Shown here: one piece after another, positions 34,458 through 45,446 of the stretch | Position numbering within the stretch: the stretch's first letter is position 1 | Layout of the letters: the number at the start of each line of letters is the position of its first letter | DNA from: Pyxicephalus adspersus | Lineage: Eukaryota; Chordata; Amphibia; Anura; Pyxicephalidae | Assembly: GCF_032062135.1 (NCBI RefSeq) | Contig: NC_092866.1 | Span: forward strand, 22,391,230 to 22,455,229 | Length of the DNA stretch: 64,000 nucleotides | Direction: 5' to 3' | The notes under the pieces: model-generated | Seen by the model: only the letters and a program-made list of their open reading frames with translations | Told to the model about the DNA's origin: nothing | Database searches by the model: none | Program-made: the position numbers and the translations under genes

Positions 34458-34810
34458 CAGGGGTCCCCAACTCCCAGTCTGACAGGTGGTCCACAGCTCT
34501 GGCCAATGAACCCCGCAGTGGGCTCAGGAGAGGGACCCCGCTTGGGGGGGTACACCAGCCAGAGCCACAGGCCACGTCTCCTGTATGTCTCGCAGGCTCA
34601 GGGCGGTGGGTGTTTTGTGTCTCTGGACACAACCTGCCAACTCTCCCATTGCTGGTGTGAACCTGAGTCTGAGTGGAAGGGTTCTGGCATCAAGACGTCT
34701 TTCTGAGGGAAGTTTCTTCCCCTGTGAGTGACACATGGCTCCCTGCACATGCACAGTCCGGAGTAGGTAAAATTAGTGGTCTGCGACCTTGAAAAGATTG
34801 GGAACCACAG
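34458..34810. mobile_element. hAT-like miniature element with exact 8-bp target duplication
   Basis: The left end is CAGGGGTCCCCAACTCCC; the right end, GATTGGGAACCACAG, is its imperfect inverse. Identical octamers CCTTAGTA flank it at 34450-34457 and 34811-34818. The 353-base interior is GC-rich compared with the surroundings (GGACCCCGCTTGGGGGGGTA) and explains three overlapping open frames on both strands, none of which is a gene. Confidence 0.92.
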
Positions 34811-34818
34811 CCTTAGTA

Positions 34819-36690
34819 CTTATGCTGTCAAATGGCTATAAAGACATATAATTACTGTACTTCTGGAGAGCATGGCACTTAAGTAAAACTGTTGTGTTTT
34901 CCCTCTATAGACTTTTTAAAGTCTCTTCTGTCAAGGGATTGTTTTGCCTACCTGTTAGCACATTTTTCTCTGTACACTTGAGCTTTACATGCACAGGCAA
35001 TATACAGCCTCGGCAAAGAACTAGCTCCCACTTTCAAGTTTAGAAATTACATCTTCCTAATTCAGTCAAAAAAGATGGCTGAAAACTTTAAACCAAAAAG
35101 AAGCCTGGATGAAGAGGACAAAGATGGAGCAATGAAGATTATTACAGCTATCAAAGGGGTGGAAATCAGTTAAGTCTGTCAAAATGTGCAAATATGCTGA
35201 TAATTTTTGCACAAATATGGCAAAACACTGAGTGCCAGAAAAAGAGTTTACATATGTTTTCCGATTGCTTACAAGTTTGGTAAAGTTATGATGAAGATAC
35301 AATCCCTGATCTTCATACTTCAGTGGCAGTAATCCAGAAAGTACAGAAATCAATAAATCAGCATGCCAACCAAACAAAAAAACATGTTCAGAAGAATAGC
35401 AGACCCCAAATGGATTCCCAGGCCTAGACAAAATCTTAAATATCAATGCAGACCTTACATTGCACTTGGTTTACCAGCTGCTGGACAGATGTTCAGTCCT
35501 ATTAAAATTCCGGCTAGTATCTGTAACATACACTGAACTATGAAAAATAAAATGAAGTCACCATGGTTGTGCTAGGTAGAAAAGAGAAGGAGGGTAATAT
35601 GTCCTATATGGCCAAATGGGCAAGAGAGCCAAGTACATAGAAGAAGGTAGGAAGTATATCCAACTTAATCAGGAAGAAACATCTACAACCTATTTGAACT
35701 TATCTAGAAGATCGAATGGCTCATCCGTTCTCACCTTCATGTTTTTACCTTTAAATACAGAGAGTTCTGGATACCGATTGATACTGATGGATGACCAAAA
35801 CAGAACCAAGGTGTCAAGAACTTTGTACTGCTGTACATTGTGTAATACCCCTGAGATCATCACATGATTTGGATGAAGCTTGCAACAAGATCTGAGGGCA
35901 ATTAAAGGCAGCAAGAATGCATTCCTAGAATACTTACTCCAGTTTACAACAGTTTATCACTGTGTTTTCTTGCAGGATCCTGGAAAAATAAAGGATCCCA
36001 AATAGCACACAAATACACTCATACACAATCCAGTAGTGCCATCGTGTATGATTTTGGGATCCTCAACTTCCTCAGAAATCCACGGTAAGGCCTGTTAATG
36101 TCACTGGCACTTAAAAAAAAGCTAAATGTAAGTTAGACATGTTTTTTCGTGCGTCATGTTATTTTAGTGAGCACTTTGATTTGGAGATGGGAAATTTTAA
36201 ATTAGTAAATATTTTTAATGCAGGTTCCCTTTTTAGAAGAGTAAACCTGTATCCTGGAGTGTTAGTGGCTACTTTAGTTATATTAGTAGAATTGAGGGAC
36301 CATTCCAGGCCACGTCACCAGGTATGGATTGAACCAGGACCATCAGACGGTAACCCAAGCTCTGTGGGCCAAAAAACAAAATGCTAAAAAAAGTTAGAAG
36401 GGTGCAGAGATCCATATTGTCTGATGTATTTGGTGTGCTGTAAAGACTGATAGATACAAAGATGAGAAAATTGGCATTAGTACCTCTATGTTTTAGAGGG
36501 TGTAAACTTGAAGACTGAATTTTGGGCTTCCTTTTGAATATTAGATCCTCTACTTACTTTGATAGCCTGTTCTTGGTTACCATTGCAGAATCAATGTTCT
36601 TGTTCTAAAAAAAAACAGTCATCATGAAAACTGTTTAACATAATGCCTCCCAAAATGCCTTCAAGTTTTCTGAACCTGTTGTCTCAAATT
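34819..36690. other. Unassigned DNA with several chance frames
   Basis: A 126-codon minus frame (35066-35446) and overlapping frames at 35616-35914 have no domain I recognise. A hairpin pairs AGGATCCCAAAT near 35992 with ATTTTGGGATCCT near 36050. No repeat family was found. Confidence 0.3.
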
Positions 36691-36693
36691 CAA

Positions 36694-36984
36694 CAATTTC
36701 TCAAAAGCAACACCAGACCAAACCAGAGAATCCAGGGGCTTTTTAGTCTGTGACTGATTGACCTTCTAAATGATGATGCCTGCATAGTTTTGATGCCAAG
36801 ACCATTTAGAGCCAGCTGCGTGACTCTAATGATGTTTTAGGTGTCTATGTGTTATTCTAGCCACCACTGTAGGAAAATATTCTTTGCTCTGGCCACCAGT
36901 TTAAGGGTCTTTTTTCCCCACTGACCCCTAAGTGTATTACCAGGCCCGAAGACTTCCTCAGGGTAAAAAGATTGAGAAAAGTTG
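36694..36984. mobile_element. hAT-like miniature element, degraded
   Basis: The ends CAATTTCTCAAAAG and TTGAGAAAAGTTG are loosely inverted. The interior AGAGCCAGCTGCGTGACTCT, AATGATGTTTTAGGTGTCTA and GGTCTTTTTTCCCCACTGAC match the same order in the 25999 element. No target duplication is visible. Confidence 0.6.
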
Positions 36985-37780
36985 ATCTCGAGCAATGCAT
37001 CCTTTTCACTGACAGTAGGCCTTTTCATATCCCAATCTTACCTTTTTAAACAATACTTAAGAATTATGATGAATCTGCTTGCAACCATTTACTTTGACAT
37101 AAGTAGGCTTCACTTTTGAATCATTCCCCGCAATCATTTCCTTTGTATGGAGTAAGACAAATAAATGAATTATGGTAGGAGCAATTCCCAGAGGGTTAAC
37201 TTAAAGCATATGGATTCAGTCAGGAGAATTCTTCGCTATGGTTCATGCTCTTATGATGTTTTATGAATGTATTTTCCAAAATAAAATCTACTTTATAGCT
37301 AAATGGAGACATTTTTCTCAGTATTGCACACAATTATTGCAAAGCAAAGCTTTTTTTTTTTGTATTGCAGTGACTAACACTCCCCGGGCATAAAGCTCCA
37401 TCTAGACATGTTTAGATAGTGATTTATATTTCCTTCTGACTGTAGACTTAGATGTGGTATATCGTTTTTATTTCCATATTCAGTTTGTAACCATTAGCAT
37501 ACTTTTACTTACTAAATATGGATAAAATACCAATCTCACAACCTATTAGATACTTGTTTCCAGCAAAATATAGGTCCTAAAAGATGGTACGCCTAAGAAC
37601 ACATGTTTACATGACATCAAATGAAATGTAAAGGTATGCTTATTAAATATGGACAAATAACAATGTTATTACCTGAATTTTTTGTATATCCTTTAACAAG
37701 ATATGACATGGCTTAAAGCATCTGTAACTGACAACTAAATAGTATATGGATTTTTCTTTCAATGGAAACCTTTTTTTAGC
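36985..37780. other. Unassigned AT-rich DNA
   Basis: There is a T run near 37351. No gene or repeat was recognised. Confidence 0.3.
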
Positions 37781-37783
37781 TTG

Positions 37784-38165
37784 TTAAAGCAGAAGTAAAC
37801 CCAAAACTTAAAAAAACACACTTACCTTTAATCCCGCACATCAGTCTATCCCTCCGGAGGTTTCTTCCATCGGGTCCCATGTCGTCCCGGTATCCGTCTC
37901 CAGTCCGGTGCAGAGGAAGCGCCAGGCACCAACATCTTCTCCCTTGTTCCGGGTTCTTCTTCTTGCGCCACCTGATCTTGCACTGCACAGGCCTGAGATT
38001 GGGTCATGTAGATCAGGTTGATGAAAGGGCTCCTTCCGTTCATGTCTAGGATCAGAGGAAGCAGCCAAAATCCTCCCGGTATGTATAACATAGGTATCCC
38101 GAGTGGCTCTGCAGCGATCAAGACTTAAAGGGGCAGTGCTGCACCCTTTTAATTTTTTTTTTTTG
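37784..38165. mobile_element. TTAA-flanked piggyBac-like miniature element, right end lost
   Basis: It starts TTAAAGCAGAAGTAAACCCA, then ATCAGTCTATCCCTCCGGAG and GTCCCATGTCGTCCCGGTAT, colinear with the copy at 28036. It ends within the TTAAAGGGGCAGTGCTGCAC section, so the right terminal repeat is missing. The overlapping minus-strand frames of 70-91 codons are produced by its GC-rich interior. Confidence 0.75.
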
Positions 38166-40130
38166 ATAAAAAATGATCTAAAATGATCTACAATTACAAT
38201 GCAAAAATTTTTGTATTAAAGTATTTTCTTATAAAATTTAGAAGTGGAACATAATACACTATTGCAGGAGACAGATATGCCAGTAATTTTTTTTTCCCAG
38301 AAAGGTTTAACAAAGCATTTAAACAGCTGCACACATATCTTAAAAAAAAGTAATTTTGGCTTTGGAAATTGCTGCAGAGTTTGTTCAATCTGTCATTGAC
38401 AGATGTAGCTAGCCAATGAAACGATTTCCACTTGGGGCATTCTTCCATTGGTCCCTCTAACCCCTAACACTTTTAGTGACAATGCATATAGAAAAGGGCA
38501 ATTAGGTGCAATCAAATAAAAAGATGGAGGACATAGACCTAAAATGTGTTCAGACTGGGGATATTTAGAATCCATAAATGTTGGACCATTTGGCCTAAAG
38601 ACCTCCAAACAGCATTTATCATGATTTTTTTTAAAGATATGACAACAACAGAATAAATATGTTGTAATCTATAGATCCCTACTTTTTTCTTTGGTTCTCT
38701 TATAGATATCATTTGCCTTATTTTTTGTCTTATTTTATCAATTATAGGCCAATATGGTGAACACTATCATTATCACAAAGCTCATAGTCACCCATCTACC
38801 GGAGAACATTACTACATACATCTAAATAAAAGTAAATATAAATAAAGAGTAGATACAACATTTTAATCACTACTGTTGCAGAAGGTTGCTATCAACCAAT
38901 GTTGCTAATAGTTGCATTTTTACTAAATTATGCTTCCATCAAATGTCCTATTTGCATAAATAGGTGCCTCAAAATCACAACTTCGGTCATCTTAAAAACT
39001 CTTCATATAGAGGTGCAGAAAATGAAATGAAAAAAGTTTGAGCTGTCAACCCCACCAAAAAAAGAAGAAGAAATCCATTATATCTAATGGTGCTGACCCA
39101 TGACAGACCAAGCGGTCTACCTACATCTCTGAATTGGGGTGTAGCCTTTGCAGTTTACTTAGCCACGTAGTTCTTGCTAATCAGAGGTAGTCGCCTATTG
39201 TGTTGCACAATGTTGGCCTCAGCTTTGTAATTAAACATCTAAAACTCTGTGATTAAGGATGGTGGATTGGTAACACTCGAATTGTAATTTCATCCACCAA
39301 GTTTTCCTGGCATGACCACAGGAGGGCAGCTTCTTCATAAAAATATGTAAATAGAAATGTACTTTTGCTCATAATAAATTTTGTCTTTTGAAATGTCATT
39401 GGAGATTTTTTTTAAGACAAGCTCTAGGAATTCAACAAAGCATCAATTAATTTTTTTGTTCTACTATATTTCTACTTTTAGTGTTTATTCTCTCAAACTG
39501 AAGGAATACTTGAAATATTATTAAAAAGGAATACTAACACAGAGTAAAATTAGTAAAATATTCATAAATATTAGTAAAATCAAATCAAAATTCAATTAAT
39601 TTAAAGTCATTTAAATTTGTAACTGTTGATCAGCAAGATTATTATTGTGCATATCTTAATATTCCAAGTTGCCCCTAGGTGTCAAATGTACCTGCAGACA
39701 AATAGTAAGGATAGTATTTAGTATAATAAGTGGTATCCATTACAATTACTATGTGTTTTTCTTGTAGGTAAACCATACTGTTTACTTTAATTTTATCATA
39801 TTGTGTATCTCAATATTGCTGATCTTCTTCAACCACTATAAAGCCACACCCTATTCATATGCATGTGCCCCAGCAGTAGCTCCATATCATTTTCAGGCTG
39901 TGCTATTTGCTGATGGTGGAACATACGTGTACAGGGAGAACTGACAGTCATTTACAATTTCCACTGCCAGCAATTAGGAAGAGTAACAAAGCATTGTCAC
40001 TTTACAAAAATTTAACCACCTCTATGGCTGGATTACTAGATATTATTTTATAGAGAGGTGCAATTTTTAAGCAATAAAAACTTACATATTGGTTAAAGGT
40101 TATATAGGATTTAAGCAATGTGGTTTAAAT
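38166..40130. other. Unassigned DNA with one CTCF-like motif
   Basis: No gene was found. A CTCF-like site is listed separately. Frames at 38194-38608 (minus) are unremarkable. Confidence 0.3.
39316..39330 (+). promoter_or_regulatory. CTCF-like motif
   Basis: CCACAGGAGGGCAGC fits CCASYAGRKGGCRS at 12 of 14 positions, with mismatches at the fifth and sixth bases. It lies outside any repeat I recognise. Occupancy is not shown. Confidence 0.35.
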
Positions 40131-40135
40131 CCATT

Positions 40136-40521
40136 TTAACCTCCTTGGAGCTATGAATACTAAGTATATTTATTTCCCACCTACCAGCCCAACAGTCCTG
40201 CACTCCAGCCACACACTTGCGAGCAGATGCCCGACTGGCATCTGCTTCCCCCTGCCTCAAGTCCCCAACATTCACACGCTGGGGACGCAGATGCCGGCCG
40301 GGCATCGCCAGGTTATACAGATGCCCAGCCGGCATTGCCAGTGGAAGAAGATGCCGGGCATCGCTGTAGGATGCCGCAGGTACCACTGGAGGACGCCGCT
40401 GGAACCAGGTAGGAGTTTTAAACTCCCTTGCATTTCCACCCCGAGTGTGGCTCGAGGTTACCACTTTTGGTTTGGAAAATTCTCCCCGAGCCACACTCGG
40501 GAATACCACCAGGGAGGTTAA
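40136..40521. mobile_element. TTAA-flanked miniature element with reiterated GATGCC/GGCATC palindromes
   Basis: The ends TTAACCTCCTTGG and CCACCAGGGAGGTTAA are inverted and bounded by TTAA, fitting piggyBac-type insertion. The inside repeats short palindromes: AGATGCCCGACTGGCATCTG near 40220, AGATGCCGGCCGGGCATCGC near 40290, AGATGCCCAGCCGGCATTGC near 40319 and AGATGCCGGGCATCGC near 40349. Near the right end CCGAGTGTGGCTCG and CGAGCCACACTCGG form another hairpin. GC content is far above the surroundings. The overlapping frames of 60-132 codons come from these repeats and are not genes. Confidence 0.8.
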
Positions 40522-41390
40522 AATAGAAGTGTGGCAAGGTTATGAACCAACAAGACAACATGTTACCAAACAAAAAGTGAGGGTACTCTCCAACAACAAC
40601 ACAGGTGGACATAAAAATGTAGAGCACTGGAAGATTAGAACTTTTGTCAGATTTTTATTGCTATAGGAAGGAGAATGTCATGGAGCATTAGATACCAATT
40701 AGTCAAATTATGTCTTTTTCAAATAAAGAAAGGCACCTTTATATTTATTGGACTATTCAAGCAAAACTGCAATCAGTGTATGGCAGCTTCTTCCATAATC
40801 AGCAAGTATACTCAGCTACCGTTGTGGCCCCATCTTCACTGCCAACTCAACGGTGGACTTGCGGGTTCATGCAATCCTCTTGGGCCATTGGATGGGCACT
40901 GATAATGCATGTTTTTTTTTTTTAAAAGGACTCTGCGTGTCTCTTTTGTGAGTTGTCTCTACCTCATATTTATTTATATACAATAAATGTTTTATTAGTA
41001 ATATTTCTGTCCTTGAGGTTTATGGAGAGGTTGAACCTGAAGCTTTTAAACAGAGGTTGAGTCTGCTGACACAGCTCCCTCCTGAATGACAAACAAAAGG
41101 GGGGATTGGAGAGCATTACAGACCATGCAAAATCAGAAAACCCTTTTGGCAATTCTAAAAGTTTACCAATATCCACACTGGGAAAGCTGACAATGTCTAT
41201 GTTGAATTGATTTGCTCATCTCCTCATCTCATCGACCAACTAAGTTTTATAAATTGCATGACCGTCTAATAGTAATAGGAATTGCATCACATCTTAAACA
41301 CACAAACCAGTTTAAGTTCTGCATTATACACAGATCCTTTTTTATGACTGATAGCCACCAGCAATCTGAGGTTTCCTTGCAACAATAAAA
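40522..41390. other. Unassigned DNA
   Basis: Overlapping short frames at 40675-40925 show no domain. No repeat was recognised. Confidence 0.3.
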
Positions 41391-41394
41391 CATA

Positions 41395-41560
41395 AAAGTT
41401 GATTTAATTATAGCTTTATTTTAAGGGGAAGCCTATAAATGAGCTGGAGACCCTGGCCAAAGAGAGCAAGATTAAATAATAAAGAGGCTTATTTCTTAAA
41501 CTGCTAATTACCATGATCCCTTGTTAAAAGGTTAGGTATTACAAGTCTCCTTTTTTTCTT
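41395..41560. promoter_or_regulatory. Candidate conserved non-coding element
   Basis: This is unique sequence of higher complexity: TGATTTAATTATAGC near 41400, AAATGAGCTGGAGACCCTGG near 41437, AGAGCAAGATTAAATAATAA near 41463 and CTGCTAATTACCATG near 41500. Homeodomain-type ATTA cores are frequent. The inference rests on sequence texture only. Confidence 0.22.
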
Positions 41561-42098
41561 ACAGTAAACATTATTTATATCATGGCTTTAAAAAAAAGCT
41601 CTTGTATTTAAAGGACCTAAGTGTTGCAGGCAGTCCCTCTACCCATTTGAAAAAAATAAAATTACTGGCAACAAACCACCACATATTCTGCAACTGGTTA
41701 TAGGCAGGCTGAAATAATGACAAACAGTACCAAACTGTTCTATTAATCTTCTGAATCAATCTCCGGCAGAAAGTTTTAGGATTAAATAATCAGGTCAGGT
41801 GAAAAAGATTACCGTCAAGGTTTCTTTAGGTCTACATGTGAGTTTACTGTAAACTGATTTAGTATATAGCTTTATCATTATACATGAAACAAAGGCAATG
41901 CTGCACTATGGTTATCAAACAAAATATACCTTTGCACGTTTGTATCCAGTTTTGTGTAAACTAAAAGGCTTACATTTAGTAAAAGCATTACCTGACTCCT
42001 TATTCACAAAGAGATATATGTCAACACCTAACAAAGATATATATCTAGTTTCCTGTCTTTGGCAATTTAAACTAACCATGCATATGCTCTTAAGTATG
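41561..42098. other. Unassigned AT-rich DNA
   Basis: The 71-codon frame 41898-42113 has no recognisable content. Confidence 0.3.
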
Positions 42099-42099
42099 T

Positions 42100-42290
42100 A
42101 TTTTTATTATTAATATTATTAATAATAATAATAATAATATTAAATAGGATTTATATAGCGCCAACACATTACGCAGTGCTGTACATTAAATAACAGTTGC
42201 AAAAAACAGACAAATAGAGACGGTGACACAGGAGGAGAGGACCCTGCCCCCAGGAGCTTACAATCTAGTAGGTGGGGGAATTAGCGCACA
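42100..42290 (-). mobile_element. L2-type retroelement 3' end
   Basis: On the minus strand the order is ATTGTAAGCTCCTGGGGGCA, CCTCTCCTCCTGTGTCACCG, GTACAGCACTGCGTAATGTG, GGCGCTATATAAATCC and a (TAA)n run. This is the 3' end common to L2-type LINEs of frogs. The 5' portion is missing, as usual for truncated insertions. It is inverted relative to the similar end at 42680-42865. Confidence 0.85.
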
Positions 42291-42675
42291 ATAGGAAGGG
42301 AGATATGTAGTGGTGGGAAGTAGTGATGGTTTATGTATATACATCTATGCATTGTAACTGTAACATTTTCTGACCAGGAAAACCTGATGGTTATGGTATC
42401 TAAAGATGAGCTGATTAACTCCAACTGATAGTCACTGTTGTATCATAGTAATTATGTTTAAAAAAATAAATAAATATGACAATTCCACTGCTCGTCATCT
42501 GGAATAAAAATTAAAAAATCATATAACCAAAATCTTTTTACTGAAATGACATTAAATGGTATTATTCATAGCTATAGAGTACCAGTCAACTTTGAATACA
42601 CCTTCTCATTCAATGTCTTTTATTTATTTCTAACAGTTTTTATTGTTGAATAATATTGAAGACTAAAAATAAGAA
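42291..42675. other. Unassigned DNA between two inverted L2-type ends
   Basis: No repeat or gene was recognised between the two tails. Confidence 0.3.
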
Positions 42676-42679
42676 GATG

Positions 42680-42865
42680 ATGGAGATTGAAAGCTCTTTG
42701 GGGCAGGGTCTTCTCCTCCTCCTGTGTCACTGTCTGTATTTGTTTGTCATTTGCAACCCCTATTTTATGTACAGCGCTGCGTAATATGTTGGCGCTATAT
42801 AAATTCGGTTTATTATTAATAATAATAGTTATAATAATAATAATAATAATAATAATAAAGTGCTA
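42680..42865 (+). mobile_element. L2-type retroelement 3' end
   Basis: GAAAGCTCTTTGGGGCAGGG, CTCCTGTGTCACTGTCTGTA, GTACAGCGCTGCGTAATATG, TTGGCGCTATATAAATTC and (TAA)n run in forward order. With the copy at 42100-42290 it forms inverted repeats about 390 bases apart. The 73-codon frame ending in isoleucines is produced by the tail. Confidence 0.88.
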
Positions 42866-42904
42866 TGTCAGACTACATGGCACCCATAATCACCCAATCA
42901 ATGA

Positions 42905-43337
42905 TTAAAGCGTAACTAAACCCAAAAATTTAATTTCTGTTTGCTTAGGTTTTTAGGTTAAAAAAAAAAGGGTGCAGCACTGCCCTCTAAATCTCGATCA
43001 GCTAGGAGATTGAGAATGAATGGGAGCGCAAAGCCTCTCGGGATACCTATGTCACGCATCCTGGGAGGCTCTTGGGTGCTCCTTCTGCAAATACCTGAGC
43101 ATCTCAGGAATGCACAGAAGGAGCCTTTTCATGAGCCTTTTCAAGAAAAATTTGCCAATCTCATGCATGCGCAGTTAAGAAGAAGAACTAGGAAGAGGAG
43201 GCAAAGATGATGGCGCCAGGAGCACTGGCACGAAGACGGATACCGGGACGAAGCGGGACCAGATGGAAGACACCTCCGGAACGATCGACTGCGTGGCGGG
43301 ATTGAAGGTAAGTAAGTTTTTTTTAGTTCCTCTTTAA
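42905..43337. mobile_element. TTAA-flanked piggyBac-like miniature element
   Basis: The ends TTAAAGCGTAACTAAACCCA and TTTAGTTCCTCTTTAA are inverted, both within TTAA. It lies in opposite orientation to 28036 and 37784: GGGTGCAGCACTGCCCTCTA comes first, and GACGAAGCGGGACCAGATGG and GATTGAAGGTAAGTAAG come last. The GC-rich middle is responsible for the 66-codon frame. It is a complete, non-coding copy. Confidence 0.82.
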
Positions 43338-43604
43338 GTAAATTTAAAGCCTAAACAGAGTTTTATTAAGTTAGGAGGTAAAAATGGCTGACATTTTAGT
43401 CAGATTTTTATCTCTGTCTGGGATTCAGGTGCTTCAGCATTGTGGCTTTCTTATAAGCCAGCTTTATCGTCTCTGTCTTGTTAGCAGGGAAGTAATCCAG
43501 AAGTCAGGAAAGGTGAATTAGAAAGAATTTAAACTGCAAGATTCAGTATACAGAACTTCCTATTGTTTCAATTGCAACTGACAAAAAGAACACAGTTATG
43601 AATG
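43338..43604. other. Unassigned DNA
   Basis: I see no gene or repeat. Confidence 0.3.
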
Positions 43605-43612
43605 CTTTGGAC

Positions 43613-43915
43613 TAGTGTTTCTTAGCTGCTTTAACATAGGGGTACACCTTCCAATAACCTTCAGGTGTTCAGGGAACCCCTCTCATTTACTATATCCACA
43701 GCTCACAGTACATTAGTGCGGTGATCAGCAGGAAGAATGCCTCCTACATTGCTGAATGCCACCCTTACAGGGAGCCAAAAAATTATTGGTGTCAGTTAAA
43801 CTGTCCTGAGAGAGCTAGGAACCCATTATTATTATTATTATTAAACAGGATATATATAGCGCCAACATATTACGCAGCAGCAAACCTCTGGAGGAACCCT
43901 GGTTAAGAAACACTA
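43613..43915. mobile_element. hAT-like miniature element with nested L2-type tail
   Basis: The ends are TAGTGTTTCTTAGC and the inverse GGTTAAGAAACACTA. The octamers CTTTGGAC (43605-43612) and CTTTAGAG (43916-43923) match at 6 of 8 and both fit nTnnnnAn. The interior ACTATATCCACAGCTCACAG corresponds in inverse to the 33155 copy. A short L2-type tail at 43825-43879 interrupts the right side. There is no coding sequence. Confidence 0.82.
43825..43879 (-). mobile_element. Nested L2-type tail fragment
   Basis: An (ATT)n run, then TATATAGCGCCAACATATTA and CGCAGC, reads as the minus-strand end of the L2-type family. It sits inside a hAT-like element and is therefore younger than it. Confidence 0.75.
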
Positions 43916-43923
43916 CTTTAGAG

Positions 43924-44779
43924 AATACAACAAATATGTTTTTTGTCTGTGGAATTGTTAACCTTAAAAACAGCTTTAACTGACCTATGTAGCTGTAGGC
44001 TTGTGGAGTAATGTATCCTTAATATTCACTGCACAAAGTAGAAACAGCATTTGCTTACCTTTTCCAAAGCATATTATATGTGTTTACATAAGTGTTAAGA
44101 AGGTTGGAAGTCTGTGGAATCAGTACTGGGAGAGAGGGAAATGAGAGTTGATCCCCTGAAAATGAAATGCCTATATTGTGAATTTTAGGGAAATGTTGCC
44201 ATATAGTGCCTGCAGCAACAGTGGTAAGTAATTGGGTGGTAAACCCAGTGAAAGCGTCTGTATTTATCAAATAGTTTCACACAGGTTTACTTTTTTTAGG
44301 GTAATATCTCCCTCTAAATACTGAAAAAACAAGGACAAAAATTGGTATTTTATGTTTTATAAGCAATGCATATTTTAATGGGAACCGTTGTGTCTACATG
44401 TATACATGGCAATTGGCCATTAAGAAATTAGTAAAGGAAATGGCTCATTTTCTTCTTTGGAGCTTTTTTCATGTAAATATTATCAAATGAATGGTATTTG
44501 TGGAAGGCGACTACACAGGAATCATCTTGAAAAGATTAAATAAGAAAAATGATCACTCTAAGGGTTTTCTATAGGAATCTGTAACCCTTTCCATGACGTT
44601 TTGGAGGAAGATAGGGAGATAGTTTTTCTAAAGATCTAGACAACTTTGTTTTTCTAAAGTTTTCAGGAGCACTAAACATATGTTTAGTAGTAAATGTCAT
44701 AAACAAGCTTGTGGAAAAACATTATTGTGTTTCACACCAACGTACACACGTTTTAAATGCAATTTGTGTTTGGGAGATA
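43924..44779. other. Unassigned AT-rich DNA
   Basis: No gene was identified. The frame 44680-44868 runs into the duplicated segment below and shows a few cysteines (CVKCC, CNLC), but nothing that forms a known zinc-binding layout. Confidence 0.3.
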
Positions 44780-44960
44780 AAGTCCTCCAGACCAAATGGA
44801 AAATACCAGATGAAGCACCAACTAAAAGACTAACTTGTGTAAAATGTTGTGCAGTTTTGGATCAATGATTATATAAATTATATCAGTTAATCCTAAATAT
44901 CAGTAATCCTCCCAAGATCCTGGAAGGTTGGAAAATATTCTAAGGTTTTTTGAAGGAATA
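44780..44960. repeat. Unnamed dispersed repeat, copy A
   Basis: This segment matches 48025-48210 in order. Shared blocks are AGATGAAGCA, TAAAA and GACTAAC or GATAACC, TGTGCAGTTTTGGATC, ATGA followed by TATA, TAATCCT, CAGTAAT, and ATCCTGGA followed by GG and TATTC. Similarity is clear but old. Neither copy has visible terminal repeats or coding sequence. Confidence 0.6.
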
Positions 44961-45112
44961 TTATGGGACTCCTTAAACTGCAAACTAACATACCGTACAA
45001 AGCTAATGTACATGGAAGTACAAGGCACAGTAAAGTTACACAAATATGTCAAATGTTTCATCAATAACTTTGAACAAATATAGGGCTGTTATTTTGAGGC
45101 AACTCTCTAGAG
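44961..45112. other. Unassigned DNA
   Basis: I see nothing beyond AT-rich unique sequence. Confidence 0.3.
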
Positions 45113-45115
45113 CAG

Positions 45116-45440
45116 GGGTCGGCAAAGTTTTTTGGCCACTAGGCCATTTATGGGGTGAGCGGGAGCACACTAGGCTGGACCCGCCCTAATGGCTCCGCTC
45201 ACCACCAGGGAACACCCCCAGAAGTGAAAACCCTCTTCTCTGTATGCATTGCAGAGGAGAGGGATTTACCTTCAGTGAGCTTTCCCTATTTACCGCGGCG
45301 GCCGAAGTATCAACGCCGGCCGCGGTAAATAGGTAAGCAACTGCAAGGGGCCGGCACTGGAGCTCCAGCAGCTCCGGCTCTGATAGTTTCTATTGCCCCC
45401 TGGCCGATCTGCCAGGGGGTGTTAGGCTGGAACGAACTTA
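45116..45440. mobile_element. hAT-like miniature element, right end lost
   Basis: It starts CAGGGGTCGGCAAAGTTTTT, a CAGGGG-type hAT end. A central hairpin pairs CCTATTTACCGCGGCGGCC (45285-45303) with GGCCGCGGTAAATAGG (45318-45333). GC content is high throughout. The inverse of the left end is not found; sequence decays near 45440, just before a TTAA-type element begins, so the right end was probably lost. Confidence 0.68.
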
Positions 45441-45446
45441 AACAAC

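Noticed and set aside
35066..35446. 126-codon minus-strand frame as an exon or transposase
   Set aside because: No catalytic or DNA-binding motif and no relation to transposons in this window.
37776..38121. Three overlapping minus-strand frames of 70-91 codons
   Set aside because: All lie inside a piggyBac-like miniature element also found elsewhere in the window without these frames.
40220..40370. Reiterated palindromes suggesting a CRISPR-like or integron-like array
   Set aside because: Units are irregular and enclosed in inverted terminal repeats of a TTAA element.
40111..40521. Overlapping 122- and 132-codon frames on both strands
   Set aside because: They arise from GC-rich palindromes in a TTAA-flanked miniature element and show no domain.
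44680..44868. Cysteine pairs suggesting a small zinc-binding protein
   Set aside because: Spacing fits no known finger, and the end of the frame falls in a dispersed repeat.
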